Positions 43,825 through 52,386 of a DNA stretch of 64,000 nucleotides are shown piece after piece. Position numbers and translations under genes: made by a program. Source of the stretch: Lentzea indica (GTDB taxonomy: Bacteria > Actinomycetota > Actinomycetes > Mycobacteriales > Pseudonocardiaceae); NCBI RefSeq assembly GCF_012184385.1, contig NZ_VSRL01000005.1:1-64000 (forward strand), written 5' to 3'. Below the pieces are notes generated by a model, which was not told the DNA's origin, did no database searches, and saw nothing but the letters and a program-made list of their open reading frames with translations. Each line of letters opens with the position of its first letter. Within the stretch, counting starts at the first letter, position 1.

Positions 43825-45624
43825 TTAACGTGTTCGGCCAGCTCCCCTGCGCTTGTCCTCGGCCATTCTGGCCTTCTCCTCGGCCGTGCCGAAGCGGGCG
43901 ATGTCGCGGTCGCGGATGAAGCCCAGCGGGTCCGGCGCGTGCAGTCTCAGCAGGATCTGGTTGACGTCCGCCGGTGCGCGTCTGCGGGTCGCCTTGCTGA
44001 CGACGATCATCGTCATGAACGCGAGCGGCACCGTGATCAGCGCAGGTTGCGTGATGAAGGCAGGCGCCCAGCGGCCGGTGTAGGAGCTGACGACGCTGAC
44101 GACCTGAGCGGTGATGACCATGCCGCCGCCGACCACGAGCCCGCACACGGCGCCCACCCAGGTGAGCCCGCGCCACCAGATGCCGAGCACCAGCAGCGGG
44201 CAGAACGTCGACGCCGCGAGCGCGAACGACATGGCCACGGTCAGTGACGCATCGGCGCGCGGCAGAAGCAGAGCAAGACCGATCGCGACGAGTCCGGTGA
44301 ACACGGTTGCCCACCGGAAGTCACGAACCTTGCCCGGCATGATGTCCGTCGAGACCACGCCGGCGACGGACACCACGAGCCCGGACGAGGTCGACAGGAA
44401 CGCCGCGAACGCACCGGCGGCGACGATCGCGCCGAGGATCTGGCCACCCAGGTTCGGCACCATCGTCTCCGGCAGCATCAGCACCGCGGCGTCCGTCTTC
44501 CCGTTCACCAGCAGCTGCGGCAGGTAGAGCCGGGACAGCACGCCCAGCACCGTCGGGAAGATGTAGAAGAGCCCGAGCAGGTAGAGCACGTGCAGCGCCG
44601 TGCGACGGGCCGCCTTGCCGTCCGGGTTGGTGTAGAAGCGGACCAGGACGTGCGGCAGGCCCATCGTGCCGAGGAACGTCGCGAAGATCAGCGAGTACGT
44701 CTTGATCAAGTCGGACAGGCCGCCGGTCTGCGGCCGGGTCCAGTCGCGGTTGGTCGTCGGTGAGCCCTCGACCACCGGTACCGGGCTGCCCGCGGTGAAC
44801 TCCATCGTCGTGCCGGGGCTCAGCTCGTAGACGCCGCGGCCCCAGAACACCGGCCCGTCCGCGTTCCGGCCGTCGATCTGGCCGTGCACCTTCAACGTCA
44901 GCGGCTCGTCCACGCGAACCTTGACGTCCTGCTCGGCCACGGTGATCGTCTCGGCCTGCGGGAACCTGACCACGCCCTCGTCGCTGAGCGGCTGCGTGCC
45001 GCGGTCCGGCGAGGCGAGGAACACCACGAAGAGCACGAACGTCGGCGCGGCGATCGCGAAGAGCTTGCCCCAGTACTGGAACGCCTGCACGAGCGTGATC
45101 GCCCGCATGCCGCCGCCCAGCACGTTGACCACCACGATGACCGTGACGATCAGGCCGCCGAACCACGCGGGCAGGCCGGTGATCGTGGTCAGCGTCAGCC
45201 CCGCGGACTGAAGCTGCGGCACCAGGTACAACACGCCGATGCAGACGACGAAGAACGTGCTGAAGTGCCGCACGTTCACCGATCCCAGCCGCGCCTCCGC
45301 GAAGTCCGGCAACGTGTACGCGCCGGACCGTCGCAGCGGCGCCGCGACGAAGAGCAGCAGTGCGAGATACCCGGCGGTGAAGCCGATCGGGTACCAGAGC
45401 GCGTCGATGCCGTCCTTGAGCACGAGCCCGGCCACGCCGAGGAACGACGCAGCGGACAGGTACTCGCCGGAGATCGCGGCGGCGTTGCGGGTCGCGGGGA
45501 TCGCACGGCGCGCCACCAGGAAGTCCGGGGTGGTGTTCGCCTTGCGGGACCCGACGTACCCGAGCAGGAAGGTCACGGCCGCAACGGCGAGGATGGCGCT
45601 GAGGCTCCAGATCGTGGCGTTCAC
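43825..45624 (-). CDS. Second SSS-family cation/acetate-type symporter
   Basis: A 599-residue symporter. It has NTTPDFLVARRAIPATRNAA, SGEYLSAASFLGVAGLVLKD, GTMGLPHVLVRFYTNPDGKA and AFLSTSSGLVVSVAGVVSTD. Compared with ActP it carries an insert of about 90 residues on the outside (QDVKVRVDEPLTLKVHGQ) and a longer C-terminal tail. It lies 1 base after a small membrane protein gene and 5' of that the LytTR regulator. Substrate is probably a short monocarboxylate. Confidence 0.9.
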   Translation of the reverse strand: MNATIWSLSAILAVAAVTFLLGYVGSRKANTTPDFLVARRAIPATRNAAAISGEYLSAASFLGVAGLVLKDGIDALWYPIGFTAGYLALLLFVAAPLRRSGAYTLPDFAEARLGSVNVRHFSTFFVVCIGVLYLVPQLQSAGLTLTTITGLPAWFGGLIVTVIVVVNVLGGGMRAITLVQAFQYWGKLFAIAAPTFVLFVVFLASPDRGTQPLSDEGVVRFPQAETITVAEQDVKVRVDEPLTLKVHGQIDGRNADGPVFWGRGVYELSPGTTMEFTAGSPVPVVEGSPTTNRDWTRPQTGGLSDLIKTYSLIFATFLGTMGLPHVLVRFYTNPDGKAARRTALHVLYLLGLFYIFPTVLGVLSRLYLPQLLVNGKTDAAVLMLPETMVPNLGGQILGAIVAAGAFAAFLSTSSGLVVSVAGVVSTDIMPGKVRDFRWATVFTGLVAIGLALLLPRADASLTVAMSFALAASTFCPLLVLGIWWRGLTWVGAVCGLVVGGGMVITAQVVSVVSSYTGRWAPAFITQPALITVPLAFMTMIVVSKATRRRAPADVNQILLRLHAPDPLGFIRDRDIARFGTAEEKARMAEDKRRGAGRTR

Positions 45625-45625
45625 G

Positions 45626-46054
45626 TCAGCGGTCGACCATGTTCACGAAGTCGCGCTCGTGCCTTTCGGCCTGTCTGCGGAACACCCACCCGACCCCGTA
45701 GAGGATCGGGAAGGGCGCGAGACCGAGCACGAGCCAGGGGATGGGGATGCCGAGGATCTTCAGGTCCCCGACCTGCGGGAACAGGTAGAAGGTGATCGGC
45801 AGCAGGCACATTCCGATCAGGACCGCGAAGGCGAGCCCGAACGCGGACTTCAGCTGCTGCCGGATGAGGTCGCGGACCAGCTTCTCACCGACGCTGGTCT
45901 GCTCCTCCAGCTCGATGATCGTGCGCAGAGCCTTGCCGCGAGCCTTCGTGGAGTCCGCGAGCACGACCCTGCGCCTGCGCGGCTTGCGAGCCTGCTCACC
46001 GAGCCAGGCCTCACGGGCGGACTCCTCGGGTTTCCCCGCGTCGTGCCTGCTCAC
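45626..46054 (-). CDS. Small membrane protein, partner of the second symporter
   Basis: A 142-residue protein with a basic cytoplasmic N-terminus (KPRRRRVVLADSTKARG) and two membrane helices (FGLAFAVLIGMCLLPITFYL and PIPWLVLGLAPFPILYGVGW). Size, topology and position match the DUF485-type partners of SSS symporters, although the sequence differs from the other copy. The start overlaps the LytTR gene stop, and the symporter starts one base after its stop. Confidence 0.78.
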   Translation of the reverse strand: MSRHDAGKPEESAREAWLGEQARKPRRRRVVLADSTKARGKALRTIIELEEQTSVGEKLVRDLIRQQLKSAFGLAFAVLIGMCLLPITFYLFPQVGDLKILGIPIPWLVLGLAPFPILYGVGWVFRRQAERHERDFVNMVDR

Positions 46055-46917
46055 CAGCCGCTCTTCGGCGGTCGGACGATCCGTTCCTTGAGCTCCTTGG
46101 TGTGCCGGCGGCTCACCGGAAGCTCCTTGGCACCCTCACCGGTGCCGATCACGACCGCGTAGCCGTTCGCCGTCATCCGCAGCTCGCTGACCAATGGCAG
46201 TGCCACCAGGTACGACCGGTGGATGCGCACGAAACCCGCGTTGGCCCAGCGCTCTTCGAGCTGGGCGAGCGGGATGCGCACCAGATGGCTGCCGTCCTGC
46301 GTGTGCAGACGCGCGTAGTCGCCCTGCGCCTCGACGTACCGCACGGACGCGCGTGGCACGAGCTTGATCGTGCCGCCGAGCTCGACGGGGATGACCTCGT
46401 CGTCGGTCGGTTCCGCGGCCATCTGGGCGGACTGGGCCGGAGCCGCGGTCGGCGCCGCCGTGCGGCCCACGCGGTCAGCGACCCGGGAGATCGCCTTGAG
46501 CACGCGCTCTTCGTTGATCGGCTTGTTGATGAAGTCGAGCGCGCCGACGTCGAACGCCGTGACAAGCGCGTCGCGTTCCTCCACACCCGTCACGAAGACG
46601 AGGGCAGGCGGGTAGCGGAACGCGCTCAGCACCCGTGCGAGATCCATGCCGGACAGGCCGGGCATGTTGATGTCAGCGAACACCGCGTCGACCGGCGGAA
46701 GGCCGGCCTTGGTCCTCGCCATGACCTCCTGCTCGTAGTCACCCCTCAGGATGCGCAGAGCCTCGGCGGCGTCGAAGGCCGTGAGGACGCGCCGGATGTG
46801 AGGGCTGCTCTCGAGCAGGAACTTGATCTCGCTCAGGCCAGGAGCCTCGTCATCGACTGCGAGGACGAGGAGACCGGCGTTGTCATGGGTACTCACTGTG
46901 TCGGGCATCTTGCCCAT
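46051..46917 (-). CDS. LytTR-family response regulator
   Basis: A 288-residue regulator. The receiver domain has LVLAVDDEAPGLSEIKFLL, phospho-acceptor Asp in AVFADINMPGLSG and Lys in FINKPINEE. The DNA-binding LytTR domain begins near residue 180: VPRASVRYVEAQGDYARLHT, GFVRIHRSYLVAL and LPVSRRHTKELKERI. ATG 46917 and 46908 are both possible. It is the first gene of the unit with the second symporter. The LytS-type kinase at 48.9-50.2 kb is its likely partner. Confidence 0.92.
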   Translation of the reverse strand: MGKMPDTVSTHDNAGLLVLAVDDEAPGLSEIKFLLESSPHIRRVLTAFDAAEALRILRGDYEQEVMARTKAGLPPVDAVFADINMPGLSGMDLARVLSAFRYPPALVFVTGVEERDALVTAFDVGALDFINKPINEERVLKAISRVADRVGRTAAPTAAPAQSAQMAAEPTDDEVIPVELGGTIKLVPRASVRYVEAQGDYARLHTQDGSHLVRIPLAQLEERWANAGFVRIHRSYLVALPLVSELRMTANGYAVVIGTGEGAKELPVSRRHTKELKERIVRPPKSGW

Positions 46918-46980
46918 CAATGTGCGGTCATGTCTACGTCAGGGGTTGACTCGACACGCCCTGTGAAACCGAACTGATGC

Positions 46981-47844
46981 TCACAGCCCGAATCGGGACC
47001 AGCGAGCACGTTCCTCGATGCTCGCGAGCACCTGCGTCACGAGATCGCCCGATCGGGTGGACGTGCCGGTCAGCCCGAGCTTGGCCAGCAAGGGCCTGCG
47101 CGGCTCGGCGATGGTCAGTTCGGCGTCGGGGAACCGCTTGGCGATGACGCTGCGGATGGTGCCGATGCCGTCCACGAGACCGAGCTGCTGGGCCTTCGTC
47201 CCCGTCCAGATCTCGCCGGTGAAGATCTCGTCGTCCTCGCCCTTGAGCTTGCTGTTGCGCCGCTCCTTGACCCAGGCCTTGAACTGGTCGTGCAGATCGG
47301 CGTGCAGGCCCTTGAGCCACTCGACGTCCTCGGGCTTCTCGGCCTGGAACGGGTCGAGCCGCACCTTGTTCTCCCCGGCCGTGTAGACGCGGCGCTCGAC
47401 GCCGGCCTTGTCGAGGAGGTTGTTCAGGCCGAAGCCCGCGCTGACCACACCGATGGAGCCCACGAGAGAGGTGCCGTGCGCGTAGATCTCGTCGCCGGCG
47501 CAGGCCAGCCAGTAGCCGCCGGACGCCGCCACGTCCTCGCAGAACGCGAGCACCGGCACGTGCTTCTTGTTGGCCAGCTCCCGGATGCGCTCGGCGATGA
47601 GCGCGGACTGCGTCGGCGCACCGCCGGGCGAGTTGATGAGCAACGCCACGGCGATCAGGCGCTCGTTGTCGAACGCGCGGTTGATCGCCGACTCCACGTT
47701 CTGGAGGCTGATCGTGTTGCGCGCGACCGGCGAGGACTGCGGGGTGATCACCCCGTGCAACCGCACCGCGGCGACGACCGGCGGCCGCTCACCCCGGTCC
47801 ATGACCCTCGGGAGACGGGCCGCGATCTTGTCCGTGACGCTCAT
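46981..47844 (-). CDS. S49 family signal peptide peptidase (SppA-like)
   Basis: A 287-residue serine peptidase of the S49 family. The core shows VAALLINSPGGAPTQSALIA-like sequence (VALLINSPGGAPTQSALIA), the nucleophile Ser in FCEDVAASGGYWLACAGDEI and SLVGSIGVVSAGFGL. The usual catalytic Lys is expected in the C-terminal half (TGTKAQQLGLVDGIG). No signal peptide is seen, so it may be a cytoplasmic or membrane-attached form. ATG 47844. Confidence 0.9.
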   Translation of the reverse strand: MSVTDKIAARLPRVMDRGERPPVVAAVRLHGVITPQSSPVARNTISLQNVESAINRAFDNERLIAVALLINSPGGAPTQSALIAERIRELANKKHVPVLAFCEDVAASGGYWLACAGDEIYAHGTSLVGSIGVVSAGFGLNNLLDKAGVERRVYTAGENKVRLDPFQAEKPEDVEWLKGLHADLHDQFKAWVKERRNSKLKGEDDEIFTGEIWTGTKAQQLGLVDGIGTIRSVIAKRFPDAELTIAEPRRPLLAKLGLTGTSTRSGDLVTQVLASIEERARWSRFGL

Positions 47845-47943
47845 GTACTCGACAGTACGTGCGTTTCGCGGACACGCGGGAGCCCAACTGGGTTGTCGGT
47901 TGCTCCCGCGTGACCTGGAACACGTGGGGCTAGCATCGGTGGT

Positions 47944-48111
47944 GTGACGTTCAACCCGATCCGCTGGCTCGAGCGCTATGTCGAGTGGTGGGACGACCGG
48001 GGCAGGCAAAACGCCGCCGGGCCAACGCCCATGCACATCTACTGGATGTGGGTGAGCTGGAGCGTGTGCGCCGTCGTGCTGATCACGACTTTGGCTGTTG
48101 CAGCACGCTGA
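47944..48111 (+). CDS. Small membrane protein (55 residues)
   Basis: GTG 47944 opens a 55-codon frame. The cytoplasmic part is Trp-rich (NPIRWLERYVEWWDDRGRQN) and is followed by one helix (WSVCAVVLITTLAVAA). It lies 99 bp from the divergent sppA-like gene. Length, charge and helix position are typical of small actinobacterial membrane proteins. No family was recognised. Confidence 0.6.
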   Translation: MTFNPIRWLERYVEWWDDRGRQNAAGPTPMHIYWMWVSWSVCAVVLITTLAVAAR

Positions 48112-48124
48112 CCTGCAGCGCTTC

Positions 48125-48205
48125 TCAGCACCTGCAGCTGGAGAAACCCTTCGCGGTGCACTTGATGCAGACGCGGACGCGCTCGGGTGCCTGTTGTTCC
48201 TGCAA
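48125..48205 (-). CDS. Possible 26-residue Cys-rich peptide
   Basis: TTG 48205, preceded by AAGGG at a suitable distance and by an in-frame TAA, opens a short frame ending VCIKCTAKGFSSCRC, a CxxC-x7-CxC arrangement. This resembles a minimal metal-binding knuckle. It converges with the small membrane protein gene. It may be chance; no homologue was recognised. Confidence 0.3.
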   Translation of the reverse strand: MQEQQAPERVRVCIKCTAKGFSSCRC

Positions 48206-48320
48206 TTGATGTTGCCCTTAACTCGCGGCCGGCCTCGACGCGGGAACGCCGGCTGTTCATTGGTCAACACCACAATCGGCACGATCGGCGCTCGGGTTGA
48301 GGATAGTTGCGCTCGCAACT

Positions 48321-48345
48321 TCAGGCGCGGATCGCCGGCTGCTCG
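48321..48345. repeat. Copy 1 of a 25-bp duplication of the kinase 3' end
   Basis: TCAGGCGCGGATCGCCGGCT plus GCTCG is identical to 48899-48923, the reverse complement of the last codons of the LytS-type kinase (EQPAIRA and stop). Around this copy a frame reads IAVEQPAIRA and then stop, so it may be a fragment of a second, lost gene end. Confidence 0.6.
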
Positions 48346-48397
48346 ACGGCGATGAGGCCGGGCATCGCGCCTGAGTGATGTGCGGGCTCTCAGCTGT

Positions 48398-48742
48398 TCA
48401 CCGGCAGGAGTAGATCGAGGTGCACGGTGCCGGTCCGGTGGTTTCGCTCACGACGATCAGCGTGATGACCAGTGCAGCGGCGATGATCGGGATGATGACC
48501 AGCATCAACATCAGGATGCGACGGATCGAATGCAGCAGGATCACCACTTCGGTCGTTGCCTGCACACCCGCTTCCTCGGCCGTTGAGGACGCGCGGATAC
48601 GTCGCAGCGATTCCGCCGGATACGAGCCCGACCAATCCGGACCTGTGCCAGGACCTGTTGCCTTCGACACGTATGGCTGGAACGGGCCGACCTCCGAGTT
48701 GATCTGGGACTCATCGGGCGCCGTCTGCGGCTCATCAGACAC
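48398..48742 (-). CDS. Small membrane protein of unknown function
   Basis: A 114-residue protein; GTG 48742 follows GAGAGG. The N-terminal 75 residues are hydrophilic (DEPQTAPDESQINSEVGPFQ). One helix (LMLVIIPIIAAALVITLIVV) is near the C-terminus, followed by a short tail with two Cys (APCTSIYSCR). It lies directly downstream of the LytS-type kinase on the same strand, about 155 bp away. The function is unknown. Confidence 0.65.
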   Translation of the reverse strand: MSDEPQTAPDESQINSEVGPFQPYVSKATGPGTGPDWSGSYPAESLRRIRASSTAEEAGVQATTEVVILLHSIRRILMLMLVIIPIIAAALVITLIVVSETTGPAPCTSIYSCR

Positions 48743-48898
48743 GGTGGTACCTCTCGTCCGTCGCTGCACGACCGACGCGCCCGGCCGAACACACGGACTT
48801 TCGCACCTCACCGTCGCGGCGTTACCCAGCCGCGCATCCTGTTGAAGGGACCCGAGCGCCTGGTTCGGTGGTGTGCTCGACCACGCCGCCGGCGCTGA

Positions 48899-48923
48899 TC
48901 AGGCGCGGATCGCCGGCTGCTCG
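48899..48923. repeat. Copy 2 of the 25-bp duplication (kinase 3' end)
   Basis: Identical to 48321-48345, 578 bp away. This copy is the functional 3' end of the kinase gene, including its stop codon. Confidence 0.6.
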
Positions 48924-50161
48924 TTCGTCATCGGCTCGTCCGTCAGCTGCGACCCGAGGTTCAGGTTCGGCAGCACGTTCCTGGCGAACTTCGGCACCTT
49001 CAGGATGACCTTGGTGCCCGCGTTGGGCGCCGTCTCCACGACCAGGGCGTACTCGGCGCCGAACACCGTGCGCATGCGGTCGTTGATGTTGCCGATGCCG
49101 ACGTGCGCGCCCGTCTGGTGGGCGTCCTTGATGTCGTCCAGGCGGTCGGGGTCCATGCCGACGCCGTCGTCCTCGACGCTGATCAGGGCCTCGTTGCCGT
49201 TGTCCTCTGCCGTGATCGTCAGCATTCCGCCGCCGGGCTTCTTGGCCAGGCCGTGGCGGACCGCGTTCTCGACCAGGGGCTGAAGAACGAGGAACGGCAG
49301 GACGACCTGCAACACCTCGGGCGCGATCCGCAGCCGGACGTTGAGCCGGGACCCGTACCGGGCCTGTTCGATGGTCAGGTAGCGGTGGATGTTCGTCAGC
49401 TCGTCGGCCAGCGTCGTGAACAGGCCGTCCGTGCGGAACGAGTAGCGCGTGAACTCGGCGAACTCCTGCAGCAGCTCGCGGGCGTGGGCGGGGTCGGTGC
49501 GGATGAGCGACGAGATGGTGTTGAGGGCGTTGTAGACGAAGTGCGGCGAGATCTGGGCTCGCAGGGCCTTCACCTCGGCCTGGGCGAGCGCCTGCCGTTG
49601 CTTCTGGACGACCTCGAGCTCCAGCTGGGTCGAGACGAAGCGGGCGGTTTCCTCGGCCATGCGGATCTGGCGCTTCGAGGCGACGCCGGAGACCACGATC
49701 AACGTGCCGGCGACGTCGCCCTCGACAACCAGCGGGACGACAACAACGCTGTGCAGGGAGCACGGACCCTGGAGCTCGCAGCCGAGCTTGCGGTGGTCGA
49801 CGTGTTCCTTGTGGCAGTTGTTGATGGCACGGGCGACCGTGTCGCGGAGGTACTCGTAGTGGTCGTTCGCGCCGCCGTCCCACGACAGGACGGTGCCCTC
49901 TTCGTCGGTGATGGCGACCGCGACGCACCGCAGCATCTCGCGCAGGTGAGGCGTGGCCTTGTCAGCGGCTTCCTGGGTCAAGCCCGCGCGAAGGTCGCTC
50001 GACGCCTTGGACATGCGGTCCAGCATGTCCATCACAGCATCCTCGACGGAGGTGCTGACTCGCCGAGCGCGGCACAGCATCACGAAGAGGCCCAGAACGG
50101 CCAGGGTCGCGATGACGCCGAGCACAGCGCGCTCGGTCAACAGGTCGCCCACAAGGCACAT
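48899..50161 (-). CDS. LytS-type sensor histidine kinase
   Basis: A 420-residue kinase. One N-terminal helix (AVLGVIATLAVLGLFVMLC) is followed by a GAF-like input domain with NCHKEHVDHRKLGCELQGPC, which has a His/Cys-rich stretch. The His_kinase domain has the phospho-His in LRAQISPHFVYNALNTISSL. The ATPase region has LQPLVENAVRHGL and SVEDDGVGMDPDRL. This is the partner class for LytTR regulators such as the one at 46 kb. Together they probably sense an organic acid or redox state and control the symporter genes. Confidence 0.9.
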   Translation of the reverse strand: MCLVGDLLTERAVLGVIATLAVLGLFVMLCRARRVSTSVEDAVMDMLDRMSKASSDLRAGLTQEAADKATPHLREMLRCVAVAITDEEGTVLSWDGGANDHYEYLRDTVARAINNCHKEHVDHRKLGCELQGPCSLHSVVVVPLVVEGDVAGTLIVVSGVASKRQIRMAEETARFVSTQLELEVVQKQRQALAQAEVKALRAQISPHFVYNALNTISSLIRTDPAHARELLQEFAEFTRYSFRTDGLFTTLADELTNIHRYLTIEQARYGSRLNVRLRIAPEVLQVVLPFLVLQPLVENAVRHGLAKKPGGGMLTITAEDNGNEALISVEDDGVGMDPDRLDDIKDAHQTGAHVGIGNINDRMRTVFGAEYALVVETAPNAGTKVILKVPKFARNVLPNLNLGSQLTDEPMTNEQPAIRA

Positions 50162-50260
50162 GCTGTGCTGTGGGGCACCCGTATAGCAAGAGGCGCGCCC
50201 GGCGTACCCCCGGACGGTCCACCGATCCGGCTAGACATCCGATGAATTTGGGGAGAGGGT

Positions 50261-50980
50261 GTGCGCGTGAAAGTGGCACTGTTCGCGACCTGCCTGACCG
50301 ACACGTTCTTCCCGTCGACGGCGCGTGCCGTGGTGCGTCTGCTGGAGCGGCTCGGCTGTTCGGTGGAGTTCCCGCTCGATCAGACGTGCTGCGGGCAGAT
50401 GCACTTCAACACCGGCTATCGGGAGCAGTCGAAGCCTCTGGCGCGCAAGTACACCGACGTCTTCGGCGGCTACGACTTCGTGGTTGCGCCATCCGGGTCA
50501 TGCGCGGGCATGGTTCGGGAGATCCATCCCACGCTGGGTGAGTCTCCGCCGCGGACGTTCGAGCTCGCGGAGTTCCTCGTGGACGTGCTCGGTGTGACGG
50601 ACGTGGGCGCGTGGTTCCCTCACCGGGTCACCTACCACCCCACCTGCCACTCGTTGCGCATGCTGGGCGTGGGGGACAAGCCGTTGGCACTGCTCAGGGC
50701 GGTCAAAGCGCTCGATCTGGTGGAACTGCCGGACTCGACGCAGTGCTGCGGCTTCGGCGGCACGTTCGCGATCAAGAACGCCGAGACGTCCACGGCCATG
50801 CTCGCGGACAAGATGCGGTGCGTGCTCGACACCGGTGCCGAGGTTCTGAGCGCCGGTGACAACTCCTGCCTCATGCACATCGGCGGTGGCCTCTCACGGC
50901 TGCGCACGGGCGTCCGGCCGGTGCACCTGGCGGAGATCCTGGCTTCGACGGAGGAGGACCCGTGGCGCGCAACCCCGTGA
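50261..50980 (+). CDS. lutA: Lactate utilisation protein LutA (LldE-like)
   Basis: A 239-residue iron-sulphur protein with two CCG domains: LDQTCCGQMHFNTGYREQ with PSGSCAGM, and YHPTCHSLRMLG with STQCCGFGGTFAIKN. LutABC oxidises L-lactate to pyruvate. GTG 50261 is used; GTG 50267 is an alternative. It overlaps lutB by 19 bp and is the first gene of the operon, divergent from the LytS-type kinase. Confidence 0.94.
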   Translation: MRVKVALFATCLTDTFFPSTARAVVRLLERLGCSVEFPLDQTCCGQMHFNTGYREQSKPLARKYTDVFGGYDFVVAPSGSCAGMVREIHPTLGESPPRTFELAEFLVDVLGVTDVGAWFPHRVTYHPTCHSLRMLGVGDKPLALLRAVKALDLVELPDSTQCCGFGGTFAIKNAETSTAMLADKMRCVLDTGAEVLSAGDNSCLMHIGGGLSRLRTGVRPVHLAEILASTEEDPWRATP

Positions 50981-52386
50981 CGTGGCTGGGCAGCCCGACG
51001 TTCCCCAAGGCCGCCAAGATCGCGCTCGCCGACACCCAGCTGCGGCAGAACCTGCGCAAGGCCACCGGGACCATTCGCGGCCGGCGCGCGGCGGCGGTCG
51101 CGGAGATGACCGACTGGGAACAGCTCAGGGTCGCCGGCGAGCAGATCAAGGACGACGTCCTGTCGCGCCTCGACACGCTGCTCCTTCAACTGGAGGAGTC
51201 CGTCACGGCACGAGGCGGCGTCGTCCACTGGGCACGGGACGCCGCTGAGGCCAACCGGATCGTGCTCGACCTCTGTCGTGCCGAGAACGCTTCCGAAGTG
51301 GTCAAGGTCAAGTCCATGGCCACGGCGGAGATCGGGCTCAACGAAGCCCTCGAAGCCGGTGGCGTGCACGCGATCGAGACCGACCTCGCCGAGCTGATCG
51401 TGCAGCTCGGCGACGACAGGCCGTCGCACATCCTGGTGCCCGCGATCCACCGCAACCGCTCGGAGATCCGCGAGATCTTCCAGCGCCGCATGGGGGTCGA
51501 GGTGTCGGACGAGCCGGCGGACCTCGCCGAGGCGGCGCGGGTGTACCTGCGCCAGAAGTTCCTCACGACCAAGGTCGCGGTGTCCGGCGCGAACTTCGCC
51601 GTGGCCGACACCGGGTCGATCGTGGTGCTGGAGTCCGAGGGCAACGGCCGGATGTGCCTGACCCTGCCGGACACCCTGATCACCGTGATGGGCATCGAGA
51701 AGCTCGTGCCGACGTGGCAGGACCTCGAGGTCTTCCTGCAGCTGCTGCCCCGGTCGTCCACCGCGGAACGGATGAACCCGTACACGAGCGTGTGGACCGG
51801 CGTAACACCCGGCGACGGCCCGCAGAAGTTCCACCTGGTGCTGATCGACAACGGCCGCACCGCGACCTTGACGGATTCCATCGGGCGCCAAGCGTTGCGC
51901 TGCATCCGGTGTTCGGCGTGCCTCAACGTCTGCCCGGTCTACGAACGGACCGGCGGCCAGTCGTACGGCTCGGTCTACCCCGGTCCGATCGGCGCGATCC
52001 TGACGCCGCAACTGGTCGGTGACATGCACGACCCGCAGGCCGCCTCACTTCCTTACGCCTCTTCACTTTGTGGCGCGTGCTTCGAGGTCTGCCCGGTGCG
52101 CATCGACATTCCGTCAGTCCTCACGCACCTCCGTGCCGAGGTCGTGGAAGCCAAGGGACGCACGGCGGAGTCGGTCGCGATGGCGGCCGCCGCATGGATC
52201 TTCGCCTCGGCCTCCCGGTACGAGAAGGCGCAGAAAGCCGGTTCCCTGGCCCGGTTCCTGGCCAGGGACGGGCGGATCACGTCCCTGCCGTGGCCGGGTT
52301 CGAAGTGGACGTCCTCACGGGACGTTCCCGCTCCCCCAGCAGAGTCCTTCCGAGCGTGGTGGAGGAAGAACCGTTGCCAAAAATGA
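50962..52386 (+). CDS. lutB: Lactate utilisation protein LutB
   Basis: A 474-residue iron-sulphur protein. The LUD domain covers the first 300 residues (SMATAEIGLNEALEAGGVHA, FAVADTGSIVVLESEGNGR). The C-terminal part has two 4Fe-4S motifs, CIRCSACLNVCPVYERTGG and LCGACFEVCPVRIDIP. GTG 50962 follows GGAGGAGG within the lutA end. Its stop overlaps a lutC start codon. Confidence 0.95.
   Translation: MARNPVTWLGSPTFPKAAKIALADTQLRQNLRKATGTIRGRRAAAVAEMTDWEQLRVAGEQIKDDVLSRLDTLLLQLEESVTARGGVVHWARDAAEANRIVLDLCRAENASEVVKVKSMATAEIGLNEALEAGGVHAIETDLAELIVQLGDDRPSHILVPAIHRNRSEIREIFQRRMGVEVSDEPADLAEAARVYLRQKFLTTKVAVSGANFAVADTGSIVVLESEGNGRMCLTLPDTLITVMGIEKLVPTWQDLEVFLQLLPRSSTAERMNPYTSVWTGVTPGDGPQKFHLVLIDNGRTATLTDSIGRQALRCIRCSACLNVCPVYERTGGQSYGSVYPGPIGAILTPQLVGDMHDPQAASLPYASSLCGACFEVCPVRIDIPSVLTHLRAEVVEAKGRTAESVAMAAAAWIFASASRYEKAQKAGSLARFLARDGRITSLPWPGSKWTSSRDVPAPPAESFRAWWRKNRCQK

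Noticed and set aside
48039-48260. 73-codon minus-strand frame overlapping the 55-residue membrane protein gene
   Set aside because: It has no ribosome site and no coherent features, while the opposite frame has a clear membrane helix.
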